NCBI RefSeq assembly: GCF_040493455.1
Contig: NZ_JANFDA010000001.1
Location: 558,001-622,000 of the forward strand
Reading direction: 5' to 3'
Source: Microcosmobacter sp040493455
GTDB lineage: Bacteria; Bacteroidota; Bacteroidia; Flavobacteriales; Flavobacteriaceae
DNA: 64,000 nucleotides
Part shown: piece by piece, positions 45,459 to 53,000 of the stretch
How positions within the stretch are numbered: position 1 is the first letter of the stretch
Layout of the letters: every line of letters begins with the position of its first letter
Position numbers and translations under genes: made by a program
Notes under the pieces: model-generated
What the model was told of the DNA's origin: nothing
The model's database searches: none
Seen by the model: the letters and a program-made list of their open reading frames with translations, nothing else

Positions 45459-45842
45459 TTAATTATGTGATTTACAAAATGTCTTGAGAAAAAGCTCGCC
45501 GTAACTATCGGGATATGGGTATTCCATCTTAACAAGAATCTCTTCGGTTTGGTCTGACCTCACTACCTTTCCTTCATTGTCATACTGAATCGTAGCAAGT
45601 GTACCTATCTTTAGCTTTTCACAATCAAATCTATAAAGTGTGATTATTTCCCCTTTAACTGGTTCTGAATCTAAGTAACTTTTATAAACATCAATATTGG
45701 TGGTTTTAATCCATGCTGAACTTTTAGAATGAGGTCTCATAAAGACTTCTTTTCCATCATCTGAGGTGCTTATGTGCTCCCATTCCTGAGAATAACCTAA
45801 AGTCGAAATAAAAGCAAAAACGATTATTAGATAGCGAGACAC
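45459..45842 (-). CDS. Small secreted protein, possibly surface-adhesin E-like
   Basis: A 127-residue protein with a signal peptide (about 1-18, ending LGYSQ). The mature part begins WEHISTSDDGKEVFMRP and contains a conserved-looking RFDCEKLKIGTLATIQYDNEG. This W..I...GK.VF...S and FDC pattern recalls the surface-adhesin E family, but the match is from memory and weak. A small periplasmic or surface protein is a safe description. Confidence 0.6.
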   Translation of the reverse strand: MSRYLIIVFAFISTLGYSQEWEHISTSDDGKEVFMRPHSKSSAWIKTTNIDVYKSYLDSEPVKGEIITLYRFDCEKLKIGTLATIQYDNEGKVVRSDQTEEILVKMEYPYPDSYGELFLKTFCKSHN

Positions 45843-45960
45843 AATATTGAAAATGATTTACTTATCAATATACAAACTTAAATCTATAATTAAAAAATGA
45901 CAGAAAATGTGATTTAAATAATAGCTGGAAATTATAATAACTAAAGTGTTACAACAAAAA

Positions 45961-45984
45961 AACCACACTACTAGTAGTGTGGTT
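45961..45984 (-). terminator. Perfect hairpin terminator
   Basis: AACCACACTA and TAGTGTGGTT pair perfectly around CTAG; a T run follows on the minus strand. No annotated gene ends immediately before it. Confidence 0.7.
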
Positions 45985-45990
45985 TTATTT

Positions 45991-46007
45991 GCTCCTTAGG
46001 TTGGACT
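45991..46007. repeat. Degenerate copy of the tRNA-Asn 3' end
   Basis: GCTCCTTAGGTTGGACT matches the 3' end of tRNA-Asn (46095-46111, GCTCCTCAGGTTGGGCT) at 15 of 17 positions, in the same orientation, 104 bp apart. The rest of a tRNA is not present. Confidence 0.4.
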
Positions 46008-46054
46008 TACTTCGACATGGCTCAGCATAAACTTCTCGCCCAACTTTTTGAAAA

Positions 46055-46084
46055 CAAAAAACCCATTCTATTAAAGAATGGGCT
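46055..46084 (-). terminator. Terminator of tRNA-Asn
   Basis: Arms CCCATTCT and AGAATGGG with a T run on the minus strand, 12 bp past the tRNA 3' end. Confidence 0.8.
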
Positions 46085-46095
46085 TCGTGGCTATG

Positions 46096-46169
46096 CTCCT
46101 CAGGTTGGGCTCGAACCAACGACCCTCTGATTAACAGTCAGATGCTCTAACCAACTGAGCTACTGAGGA
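46096..46169 (-). tRNA. tRNA-Asn (GTT)
   Basis: A full cloverleaf on the minus strand. The acceptor stem TCCTCAG/CTGAGGA is perfect, the anticodon stem TCTGA/TCAGA encloses loop CTGTTAA (anticodon GTT), and the T loop is TTCGAGC. The discriminator is G; no encoded CCA. Confidence 0.95.
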
Positions 46170-46194
46170 AGGTGTTTTTTGCATTTAGCGAGCG

Positions 46195-46202
46195 CAAATA
46201 TA
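46195..46202 (-). promoter_or_regulatory. -7 promoter box of tRNA-Asn
   Basis: TATATTTG on the minus strand, 26 bp upstream of the mature tRNA, an exact TAnnTTTG match. Confidence 0.45.
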
Positions 46203-46242
46203 GCCTATTTTTTACTTTCGGCAAATATTTTTAAAGAAAAAA

Positions 46243-47703
46243 CTAATTGGTTATCGCTTTAAAAATATCGTTTCCATTGGCAAATAATACTAAGGCAATT
46301 AGGATAAAGAAACCTACCGTTTGCGCACGCTCCAAAAACTTCTGGTTTGGCTTTCTTCCAGAAATCATTTCGTATAAGGTAAACATTACATGGCCACCAT
46401 CCAATGCTGGTATTGGCAGTAAGTTTAGTATCGCTAACATAATCGATAAAAATGCTGTTAATGACCAAAATGCAGCCCAACTCCAAGTGCTTGGGAAAAT
46501 ATCGAATATAGCTTTAAAACCACCAACACCTTTATAGGCTCCAGTCTTAGGATTAAAGATTACTCCCAATTGCTCCCAGTAAGATTTTATCTGTCCCGTG
46601 AACTTATCCCAGCCAACGCCAAAACTTTCTCCAAAGGCATATTCTTTTCTAACAACATCAACATAACCCAATTCTTCAGCGCGTTTTATGCTACGTGCTG
46701 GCATGATGCCTATTTTACCATTTTTATCCAGCTTAAGCTGCATCTCTTCTCTAGAGTTATCAGCTTTAATAATAGAAGCAGTAACCGTCTGTCCTTCCAA
46801 GCCTTGTACTCTACTTTCTAACTGGTCAAAGTATTTTAGCTCCTGTCCGTTGATAGATGCAATAATATCGCCTTCTTTCAATCCAGCAGATTTATTGAGT
46901 GACGAATCTGCAACCTCACCAACCATAAAAGGTACTCTGAGTTTAAAAAGACCTCTTACCTTTCCAGAAGATAATTGACCTAAGAAATCTTCAGGTAAGT
47001 CTATTGTAGAAACTTCACCTTGTCTATCAATAGTTATGTTTTGAGCACCAATAATATTTGAAACAATATCAGAATCATTAATAATGTTAGTGTCATTAAT
47101 TGCTAAAACTTTATCGCCTGTTTTAAAGCCTAGATCAACCAGTACAGGATTCTCTATCCAATATCCATCTTTAAGGCTTTCAGAAGTAATGTCTGTATCA
47201 CCATAAGCAAATGAAGCGAAAACATAGATCAGATATGCTAAGATGAAATTCACCGTTACACCACCAAGCATAATGATAAGACGTTGCCAAGCAGGCTTAG
47301 AACGGAATTCCCAAGGTTGAGGTGGCTTTGCCATTTGCTCTTTGTCCATGCTCTCGTCGATCATTCCAGAGATTTTCACATAACCTCCTAATGGTAACCA
47401 ACCAATACCATAAACGGTTTCACCTATCTTTTTCTTTATTATTGAAAGGCTTTTTGGCTTTAACTTATCCCAGAATGAGGGTTTAAACGTTTCACCTTCA
47501 GCAGCATATTCAACAGTTTTTTGTTCTCTATAAGACTCGAGCTCAGAAGGGGTACGACGTTTTGCCCAAGGATCGAAGAAAAGGTAAAACTTCTCTACTT
47601 TGGTTTTAAATAATTTTGCTGGTAAATAATGTCCAAATTCGTGTAATACTATAAGTAGGGACAAACTCAGTAAGAACTGAGAAATTTGAATTACAAACTC
47701 CAT
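46243..47703 (-). CDS. rseP: RIP metalloprotease RseP (M50 site-2 protease)
   Basis: A 486-residue inner-membrane protease that cuts membrane-spanning substrates such as anti-sigma factors after a first cleavage. The zinc motif HEFGH (His21, Glu22, His25) lies in the first membrane helix, and the third zinc ligand is in LLPIPALDGGHV (Asp435). Between them are PDZ-type domains (GFKTGDKVLAIND and GLKEGDIIASINGQEL), so this is the two-PDZ form. A TAATTTTG box lies 28 bp before the start. It is divergent from nothing and followed on the same strand by the tRNA. Confidence 0.95.
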   Translation of the reverse strand: MEFVIQISQFLLSLSLLIVLHEFGHYLPAKLFKTKVEKFYLFFDPWAKRRTPSELESYREQKTVEYAAEGETFKPSFWDKLKPKSLSIIKKKIGETVYGIGWLPLGGYVKISGMIDESMDKEQMAKPPQPWEFRSKPAWQRLIIMLGGVTVNFILAYLIYVFASFAYGDTDITSESLKDGYWIENPVLVDLGFKTGDKVLAINDTNIINDSDIVSNIIGAQNITIDRQGEVSTIDLPEDFLGQLSSGKVRGLFKLRVPFMVGEVADSSLNKSAGLKEGDIIASINGQELKYFDQLESRVQGLEGQTVTASIIKADNSREEMQLKLDKNGKIGIMPARSIKRAEELGYVDVVRKEYAFGESFGVGWDKFTGQIKSYWEQLGVIFNPKTGAYKGVGGFKAIFDIFPSTWSWAAFWSLTAFLSIMLAILNLLPIPALDGGHVMFTLYEMISGRKPNQKFLERAQTVGFFILIALVLFANGNDIFKAITN

Positions 47704-47730
47704 GTATCTCTTTTCGTAAAATTTTCAGCA

Positions 47731-47738
47731 CAAAATTA
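47731..47738 (-). promoter_or_regulatory. -7 promoter box of rseP
   Basis: TAATTTTG on the minus strand, an exact TAnnTTTG match between the M1 peptidase stop and the rseP start. Confidence 0.4.
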
Positions 47739-47779
47739 ACTTTTTAACCCTATTTAGAAAACTATTACGAGTTTAAAGC

Positions 47780-49717
47780 TTAATTTTTTAACAAGGATTT
47801 ATTAATTACCCCTTCGTTTGTAAGAAATTGAACAAACAAAAGCCCTGATGAGATACTAGATAGATCCAAGTTTGGCGACCACTCTTGCTGATGAACCACT
47901 TGTCCAAGCACATTGTATATACGTATAGAGTCTACAACCAAACGATCTGGTTTCTCTATAGTTAATAATGCTGAAACAGGATTTGGGTACAACTGTAGCT
48001 GATTCTCTAATGCAAACTCATCGATGCTTAATTGCACAGAGTTGTTTGAAGAAATAAGATCGAATTCGGGATCAAAAAGAATATTATTGACTGTAAAGCC
48101 AACATTTTCGACAAAGACTTGTCCATTGGTCGCATGATCTAAAACAATATCTTGGGTTTCTCCCATAGTTCCAACAAGTCGAAGTGGTACAGGTGCTTCA
48201 AAATAACTCACAGACGGATGACTCTGTGTTTGCAACAGTTGAATATTCACTTGATTTGCAATTGGTTGGTTCCAATTTACTGTATAACTAGGATATCCTT
48301 GATTGTATAACCAATCGTCGAAAAATTCGGTAAGGTCTTCACCGCTTGCTGCTTCCATAATGGGGATGAAATCTTCAGTTTTTGCATAGTCAAAACTTAA
48401 GTCAGGATCAGCCAAGTAATTTTGTAGACCTTGGTAAAAATCTGTTTCGCCTAGTTTTTTTCTAAGCATGTGAAGCACCATAGCGCCTTTATTGTAACTC
48501 AAACGACCATTGAAAATCCTGCTGACACTTGTGGTGTCTGCATCAGTGAGATAGACAGCGCCTCCAGGTTGTGATGTAATAGAATTTACACGTTGTTGCT
48601 TCCACGCAGTAAAGGGATTGTTGCCGTCGAGTTCTTCAATAACAAGACCAGATAGATAAGTTGCGAAACCTTCGTTGAGCCAAATGTCTTTCCAACTACC
48701 GCAGGTGATTTTATTTCCAAACCATTGATGCGCGAGCTCGTGAGCGATAAGATTTCTACTATAGTTTCCCATAAATGATACAGTGGTATGCTCCATACCA
48801 CCTCCCCAACCAAATTGAGCATGACCATATTTTTCGTTTTCAAACGGATAGGCTTCAAAGCGATCTATGAAAAAGTTCATAATATCTACGGTCACTGGAG
48901 TGCTAGCTTGGGCAGTAGCTAAATCTTCAGGATACACATAATTGACAATATCGAAAGGATTTCCGTTGTTGGGAACAGTATGGGAATAAACATCGTAGTT
49001 GGTCACTGCAATAGCAATTAAATATGCAGGAATAGGATAACGATGTTTAAAGTGTGTAACCTTACTGGCATTTCCTATGGTTTGGCTTTGTTCAACACCA
49101 TTTGAAACCGCAATGTTTTCATTGTTGAGCGAATTAAATATTGGTGTATTCAAGTAAATATCAACAGAATCAATCTTGTCATTAAGATCTTGCTTGCAAG
49201 GCCACCAAGCTTTAGCGCCATAAGGCTCAGAAAGGGTCCACATCACTGGGTTTCCGTTATGAATGTCTGTAGCAAAAGATCCAAAACCAGAACTCACAGG
49301 ATTACCAAAGTAAGATATAGTGAGCGAGTCTAGAACGCCTTGGTTTTGTGTTTCGGAAAGCGTAATGACCAATTCGTCATCATTATTTTGAGTAAATCCA
49401 AGACTATTACCACGCTGTAGAACTTGTGACACAGTCATATTTGGCGTAAGATCAAAAATAACTTCGGATAGATTTTCTTTAGCAACAAAATATGTGGTAA
49501 CATCCCCAGAAATTGAAGCAACTGAAGGGTCTACAATAAATTCGAGGCGATGATATTTTACGTCGTAATTGGCAGTATTCTGATTGGCACGAAAGTGAAT
49601 AAGACTCGATGCAGATTTGCGCTCGGCTTCAATAATGCCTTGGTAAAGATCTTCGTCAATTTGAGATGCACATGTCAAAGAAACTAACAAAGAAAAAAGG
49701 AGTAATCGATTTTTCAT
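47780..49717 (-). CDS. Secreted M1 aminopeptidase with T9SS domain
   Basis: A 645-residue gluzincin aminopeptidase. The signal peptide ends near residue 18. The substrate-anchoring motif is GGGMEH (305-310, equivalent to GAMEN), and the zinc site is HELAHQWFG (His326, Glu327, His330) with Glu349 in NEGFATYLS. The C-terminal ~80 residues are a T9SS sorting domain with LQLYPNPVSALLTI. The ERAP-type C-terminal helical domain of cytosolic enzymes is missing, as in secreted flavobacterial forms. It should release N-terminal residues from peptides outside the cell. It is divergent from the SCO gene. Confidence 0.93.
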   Translation of the reverse strand: MKNRLLLFSLLVSLTCASQIDEDLYQGIIEAERKSASSLIHFRANQNTANYDVKYHRLEFIVDPSVASISGDVTTYFVAKENLSEVIFDLTPNMTVSQVLQRGNSLGFTQNNDDELVITLSETQNQGVLDSLTISYFGNPVSSGFGSFATDIHNGNPVMWTLSEPYGAKAWWPCKQDLNDKIDSVDIYLNTPIFNSLNNENIAVSNGVEQSQTIGNASKVTHFKHRYPIPAYLIAIAVTNYDVYSHTVPNNGNPFDIVNYVYPEDLATAQASTPVTVDIMNFFIDRFEAYPFENEKYGHAQFGWGGGMEHTTVSFMGNYSRNLIAHELAHQWFGNKITCGSWKDIWLNEGFATYLSGLVIEELDGNNPFTAWKQQRVNSITSQPGGAVYLTDADTTSVSRIFNGRLSYNKGAMVLHMLRKKLGETDFYQGLQNYLADPDLSFDYAKTEDFIPIMEAASGEDLTEFFDDWLYNQGYPSYTVNWNQPIANQVNIQLLQTQSHPSVSYFEAPVPLRLVGTMGETQDIVLDHATNGQVFVENVGFTVNNILFDPEFDLISSNNSVQLSIDEFALENQLQLYPNPVSALLTIEKPDRLVVDSIRIYNVLGQVVHQQEWSPNLDLSSISSGLLFVQFLTNEGVINKSLLKN

Positions 49718-49767
49718 AGCAGTGCAATTTTGCTGTTAAAGTTACCCATTTTATCACTATTCGGTCG

Positions 49768-49775
49768 TATTTTTG
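49768..49775 (+). promoter_or_regulatory. -7 promoter box of the SCO gene
   Basis: TATTTTTG on the plus strand, 38 bp before the SCO ATG. A short AGGAG-like sequence just before the start may be a rare ribosome binding site for this group. Confidence 0.45.
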
Positions 49776-49813
49776 CCTGCAAATCTTACAATTAGGTAGG
49801 AGAAACACCAGTT

Positions 49814-50488
49814 ATGTTATCATTTTTTAAAGCCTACAAACGGTTCGCGATTTTCTTTGCAATCCTTTCAGCAATTATTTTATATGTTATTTATTCCGTT
49901 ATAAAACCTGTTCCGGTATTACCAATTTATCAACCATCAATGGTAAACTATGAAATGGTAGATAGTACCATTCAGCATCAAAAAAAATACCACACGATAG
50001 CAGACTTTAACTTGGTTAATCAAAATGGCAAAACGATTACTCAGAATGATTATAAGGACAAAATCTATGTAGCTGATTTTTTCTTTACGACTTGCCAAAC
50101 GATTTGTCCAATCATGACAGATCACATGTATCAAATCCAAAAAGAGATTATGGATGATGATGAGGTGATGTTATTATCGCATTCCGTAACGCCCAAAATA
50201 GATTCTGTAGCACAGTTGAAACGCTATGCAAAGAAAAAAGGAGTAAATGATAAGAAGTGGAATCTGGTTACAGGAGACAAAAAACAAATCTATGAGTTGG
50301 CCAGAAAGAGTTATCTCGCTGTAAAAACAGATGGCAACGGAGACCAATATGACATGATTCATACAGAGAATTTTATGCTCATCGACAAGAAGCGACAAAT
50401 AAGAGGATTTTATGATGGTACCAATCCAGAAGAGATTGAAAAGCTTATGGATGATATTAAAATTCTAAAAGCATCTTACAAAGATTAA
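49814..50488 (+). CDS. SCO1/SenC family copper chaperone
   Basis: A 224-residue thioredoxin-fold protein anchored by one N-terminal helix (about residues 11-30). The copper site CxxxC is TTCQTICP (Cys94, Cys98), and the distal His is in the segment DMIHTENFMLID. SCO proteins deliver copper to, or reduce, the CuA centre of cytochrome c oxidase. No oxidase gene is adjacent; feoA-feoB follow in the same direction after 42 bp, with their own promoter box. It is divergent from the M1 aminopeptidase gene. Confidence 0.93.
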   Translation: MLSFFKAYKRFAIFFAILSAIILYVIYSVIKPVPVLPIYQPSMVNYEMVDSTIQHQKKYHTIADFNLVNQNGKTITQNDYKDKIYVADFFFTTCQTICPIMTDHMYQIQKEIMDDDEVMLLSHSVTPKIDSVAQLKRYAKKKGVNDKKWNLVTGDKKQIYELARKSYLAVKTDGNGDQYDMIHTENFMLIDKKRQIRGFYDGTNPEEIEKLMDDIKILKASYKD

Positions 50489-50496
50489 TTTTTTGT

Positions 50497-50504
50497 TACT
50501 TTTG
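50497..50504 (+). promoter_or_regulatory. -7 promoter box of feoA-feoB
   Basis: TACTTTTG on the plus strand in the 42-bp gap between the SCO stop and the feoA ATG, an exact TAnnTTTG match. It suggests feoAB can be transcribed independently of SCO. No iron-regulator box was recognised. Confidence 0.5.
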
Positions 50505-50530
50505 CTTCTTTATAATCAATCTAAATAACA

Positions 50531-50773
50531 ATGGCATTAACAATTGCCGATTTACATAAAGGAGATACTGCAATTATAACTGATGTGTCTTCCAAGCAAA
50601 TACCGTTAAAACTGCTAGAAATGGGATGCTTACCTGGCAATGAAGTTGAGCTTTTGCAAGTAGCACCTTTCAAGGATCCTATGTACCTCAATATTAACGG
50701 AAGTTATTTAGCTATTAGAAAAGAAACCGCAGCATTAATAACCATAGAACTCATCGATGCCAAAACAGATTAA
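50531..50773 (+). CDS. feoA: Ferrous iron transport protein A
   Basis: An 80-residue SH3-like protein with the FeoA core around LLEMGCLPGNEVELLQVAPFKDPMYL (described by its ends LLEMG and DPMYL). FeoA acts with the FeoB GTPase in ferrous iron uptake, probably as a regulator of the pore. The gene overlaps feoB by 17 bp, so the two are translated together. Confidence 0.95.
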   Translation: MALTIADLHKGDTAIITDVSSKQIPLKLLEMGCLPGNEVELLQVAPFKDPMYLNINGSYLAIRKETAALITIELIDAKTD

Positions 50774-52862
50774 TGTTGCTTTAATCGGAAACCCGAATAC
50801 GGGAAAGACTTCAGTCTTTAATGCCTTAACAGGTCTCAACCAAAAAGTTGGGAACTATCCTGGAATTACAGTTGAAAAGAAACAAGGTGTGTGTAAGTTG
50901 CCTAGAGGTTTAAAAGCACACATTATTGATTTACCAGGAACTTATAGTTTGAATGCATCTTCTCTTGATGAAAATGTGGTCATCGAATTACTACTCAACA
51001 AGAATGATAAGGACTTTCCAGATGTTGCTGTCGTTGTCACCGATGTAGAAAATCTGAAGCGTAATCTGTTGCTTTTTACCCAGATAAAAGATTTAAAGAT
51101 TCCCTCTATTTTGGTGATTAATATGAGTGACAGGATGAAGCCAAAAGGGATTTCCTTGGATATCGAACATCTTGAAGCTGAATTAAAAACCAAGATTGCT
51201 TTAGTGAGCACAAGAAAAGGAGAAGGCATTGATAATCTCAAAGAACTCATTTCTAATTACACCTCATTAAACACAATACCATGTTTAGATGTTTCTGTAA
51301 TTGATAAAGCATATTTCAATCGATTATCCGAAGCGTTCCCGAAAGAAGATTTATATAAACTTTGGATTGTCATTACGCAAGACGTCAACTTTGGAAAGGT
51401 AGCAAGGAGTCAATTAGCTCTTGAAAAATTTGAAACCAAGTCTAATGCAGAACTTAAAAGACTTCAGCAAAAAGAAACTGTAAAACGTTATCAGTTTATT
51501 AATAATGTACTCAAGCAAGGGCAGACTATAGATAAATCTAAAGCAACAGATTTTAGGTCAAGGTTGGACAGAGTGCTTACACATAAGGTCTTTGGGTATG
51601 TCATTTTCTTTGCCATTTTATTATTGATGTTTCAGGCAATATATGATTGGGCAACAGTGCCTATGGATTTTATAGATGAAAGTTTCGCAGCACTGTCCGA
51701 TTGGGTAAAAGACACGCTGCCTTCGGGAGTGTTTACCAACTTATTGGCTGAAGGTATTATCGCAGGAATTGGCGGTGTGGTCATTTTCATTCCTCAAATA
51801 GCTTTCCTGTTCTTGCTCATCGCTGTTTTGGAAGAAAGCGGATATATGAGTCGAGTCGTGTTTTTAATGGATCGCGTTATGCGACGTTTCGGCTTGAGCG
51901 GAAAAAGTGTAGTGCCTTTGATTTCGGGGACAGCTTGTGCCATTCCTGCAATTATGGCTACGCGGAATATTGAAAACTGGAAAGAGCGTCTCATTACAAT
52001 TTTGGTTACTCCTTTTACAACCTGTTCTGCAAGGTTGCCTGTGTACATCATTATCATAGGATTAGTAATTCCAGAAGGGAGTTTCTTAGGCTTTGGCTAT
52101 AAGGCATTAACCTTAATGGCATTATATATTTTGGGCTTTTTGATGGCAGTCTTTTCTGCTCTAGTTCTAAACAAAGTCATGAAGATAAAGAGCAAAAGTT
52201 TCTTTGTGGTAGAGATGCCAAGTTATAAAGTCCCGTTACTAAAAAATGTCCTGATTACAGTTGTAGAAAAAACCAAAACATTCGTTTTTGAAGCAGGTAA
52301 AATAATCCTTGCGATTTCTATAGTGTTATGGGTTATGGCATCCTATGGACCAGGAAAACAATTCAACGATGCTGAAAACATAGTAAGAGCAAATTACCCA
52401 TCAATAAGCGAAAAAGAATTCGAAGACAAACTCGCCGCTCATAAACTCGAACATTCTTACATTGGTTTAGTTGGAAAAGCTATTGAGCCAGCTATAGAAC
52501 CTTTAGGCTATGATTGGAAAATAGGAATAGGTATTGCAACCTCTTTTGCCGCTCGCGAAGTGTTTGTTGGTACATTGGCGACCATTTATAGTGTAGGAAG
52601 TGCTAATGACGATGAAGACTCGGGAGAGGATACTATTGTAAAGCGTATGGCTGCTGAAGTAAAACCTGATGGTAGCAAGGTGTTTACACTAGCTTCAGGC
52701 ATTTCCTTATTATTATTCTACGCTTTTGCTATGCAATGCATGAGTACGCTGGCTATTGTGAAACGAGAAACCAATAGCTGGAAATGGCCAATGATTCAAC
52801 TTGGAAGCATGACCGTAATTGCCTATCTAGCAGCACTTTTAGCATTTCAAATTTTGAATTAA
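50757..52862 (+). CDS. feoB: Ferrous iron transporter B
   Basis: A 701-residue inner-membrane Fe(II) permease with an N-terminal G domain. G1 is GNPNTGKTS (residues 11-19), G3 is DLPGTYSL and G4-like is NMSD. The membrane part carries the two Gate motifs, including the TTCSARLPVYI segment. Two Cys/Gly-rich pore helices and the FeoB_C region are recognisable. It imports ferrous iron into the cytoplasm under low-oxygen or reducing conditions. No FeoC gene follows. It overlaps feoA by 17 bp; the next gene is the SusC homologue after 138 bp. Confidence 0.96.
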   Translation: MPKQINVALIGNPNTGKTSVFNALTGLNQKVGNYPGITVEKKQGVCKLPRGLKAHIIDLPGTYSLNASSLDENVVIELLLNKNDKDFPDVAVVVTDVENLKRNLLLFTQIKDLKIPSILVINMSDRMKPKGISLDIEHLEAELKTKIALVSTRKGEGIDNLKELISNYTSLNTIPCLDVSVIDKAYFNRLSEAFPKEDLYKLWIVITQDVNFGKVARSQLALEKFETKSNAELKRLQQKETVKRYQFINNVLKQGQTIDKSKATDFRSRLDRVLTHKVFGYVIFFAILLLMFQAIYDWATVPMDFIDESFAALSDWVKDTLPSGVFTNLLAEGIIAGIGGVVIFIPQIAFLFLLIAVLEESGYMSRVVFLMDRVMRRFGLSGKSVVPLISGTACAIPAIMATRNIENWKERLITILVTPFTTCSARLPVYIIIIGLVIPEGSFLGFGYKALTLMALYILGFLMAVFSALVLNKVMKIKSKSFFVVEMPSYKVPLLKNVLITVVEKTKTFVFEAGKIILAISIVLWVMASYGPGKQFNDAENIVRANYPSISEKEFEDKLAAHKLEHSYIGLVGKAIEPAIEPLGYDWKIGIGIATSFAAREVFVGTLATIYSVGSANDDEDSGEDTIVKRMAAEVKPDGSKVFTLASGISLLLFYAFAMQCMSTLAIVKRETNSWKWPMIQLGSMTVIAYLAALLAFQILN

Positions 52863-53000
52863 ATTATTTCTTTCAAAACTGTTAAATCTTGAAAAAGTAT
52901 TTAATATTGTTAAAAGAAAGTTAAATTTTTTTCACAAAATCTTTAAATTTCTTGAATTTTCTTTGGATATTTAACACTGACTAATTCAAAATATCCAATT

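Noticed and set aside
45991..46060. A second tRNA gene
   Set aside because: Only the 3' end resembles a tRNA; no D arm, anticodon arm or acceptor 5' strand can be formed.
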